This document shows positions 5,583-5,685 of a stretch of DNA of 5,685 nucleotides, in pieces. The position numbers and the translations under genes were made by a program. This DNA is from Rickettsiales bacterium. Lineage in GTDB: Bacteria > Pseudomonadota > Alphaproteobacteria > Rickettsiales > UBA3002. The stretch covers positions 1-5,685 of the forward strand of contig JAJTIB010000065.1 in the NCBI GenBank assembly GCA_021300075.1, read 5' to 3'. Position 1 is the first letter of the stretch, and each line of letters starts with the position of its first letter. Below the pieces are notes generated by a model that searched no databases, was not told the DNA's origin, and worked only from the letters and a program-made list of their open reading frames with translations.

Positions 5583-5655
5583 CGTCACCCACGTTTGATT
5601 CCGGGAACTCCCGCAGTAGGAGCGGCGGAAGATTCCAGAATTGGCCGGGATGACG
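5583..5655. repeat. 73-bp imperfect palindrome in the 3' untranslated region of the upstream gene
   Basis: The outer arms CGTCACCC (5583-5590) and GGATGACG (5648-5655) pair at seven of eight positions, and as minus-strand RNA the eighth is a G-U pair. Inner arms ATTCCGGGAA (5599-5608) and TTCCAGAATT (5633-5642) also match with small offsets, and GGAG/CTCC lie near the centre. The CGTCATCCCGG...ATGACG terminus is a common theme of dispersed palindromes in alphaproteobacteria, so this is probably a repeat family member, here placed between a stop codon and the terminator. Confidence 0.65.
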
Positions 5656-5658
5656 TGT

Positions 5659-5685
5659 TTATGCGGCTGCTTCTTCGGTGGCTGC
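5659..5685 (-). CDS. C-terminal tail of an upstream gene, possibly ribosomal protein L17
   Basis: Eight codons and a TAA are visible, reading AATEEAAA. The rest lies beyond the right edge. A downstream intrinsic terminator and a sensible 3' spacer support a real gene end. An Ala/Glu-rich extension at the end of L17, and rplQ lying a little upstream of rarA in many alphaproteobacteria, make rplQ my best guess, but eight low-complexity residues cannot prove it. Confidence 0.4.
   Translation of the reverse strand, partial: AATEEAAA

Overview
The window looks like an alphaproteobacterial chromosome segment, with every confident gene on the minus strand. The evidence is an ATP12-type F1-ATPase assembly chaperone (in bacteria essentially an alphaproteobacterial/mitochondrial gene), the order rarA - crcB - rluC-like - ATP12 that is familiar from alphaproteobacteria, and an Ala/Glu-rich C-terminal tail at the right edge that would fit ribosomal protein L17. 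I cannot name the genus.

Layout in the direction of transcription (right to left). 5659-5685 is the last eight codons of an upstream gene (rplQ is my guess). It is followed by a 73-bp imperfect palindrome (5583-5655) and an intrinsic terminator (5517-5546). Then come rarA (5479-4049, AAA+ ATPase of replication-fork maintenance), crcB/fluC (3929-3564, fluoride channel), an rluC/rluD-type 23S rRNA pseudouridine synthase (3562-2579, one base after the crcB stop), the ATP12 chaperone (2493-1747), a 207-bp spacer with a structured inverted repeat, and a full-length biotin-dependent acyl-CoA carboxylase carboxyltransferase (1539-1, pccB-type). The genes are housekeeping functions and do not form one pathway. 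crcB and rluC are likely translationally coupled; pccB has its own leader.

The unusual layer is repetitive DNA. Short arrays with a 7-bp period, and GC-rich palindromes that often lie beside them, occur in almost every spacer and inside three of the five complete genes. Two in-frame inserts enlarge RarA (one a pure heptamer array, one a heptamer array plus a perfect 8-bp-stem hairpin), one palindrome enlarges the ATP12 chaperone by about 17-22 residues, and a degenerate heptamer array forms part of the linker of the pseudouridine synthase. A 50-bp element with the same array-plus-GC-core plan is present twice, at the 3' ends of rarA and rluC, where it overlaps or supplies the stop codons. All inserts lie at places where the family has loops or linkers, and the catalytic motifs are intact. 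This resembles Rickettsia palindromic elements and cyanobacterial short tandemly repeated sequences in concept, but I did not recognise the exact family. No mobile-element protein, defence system, CRISPR array, tRNA or rRNA was seen.
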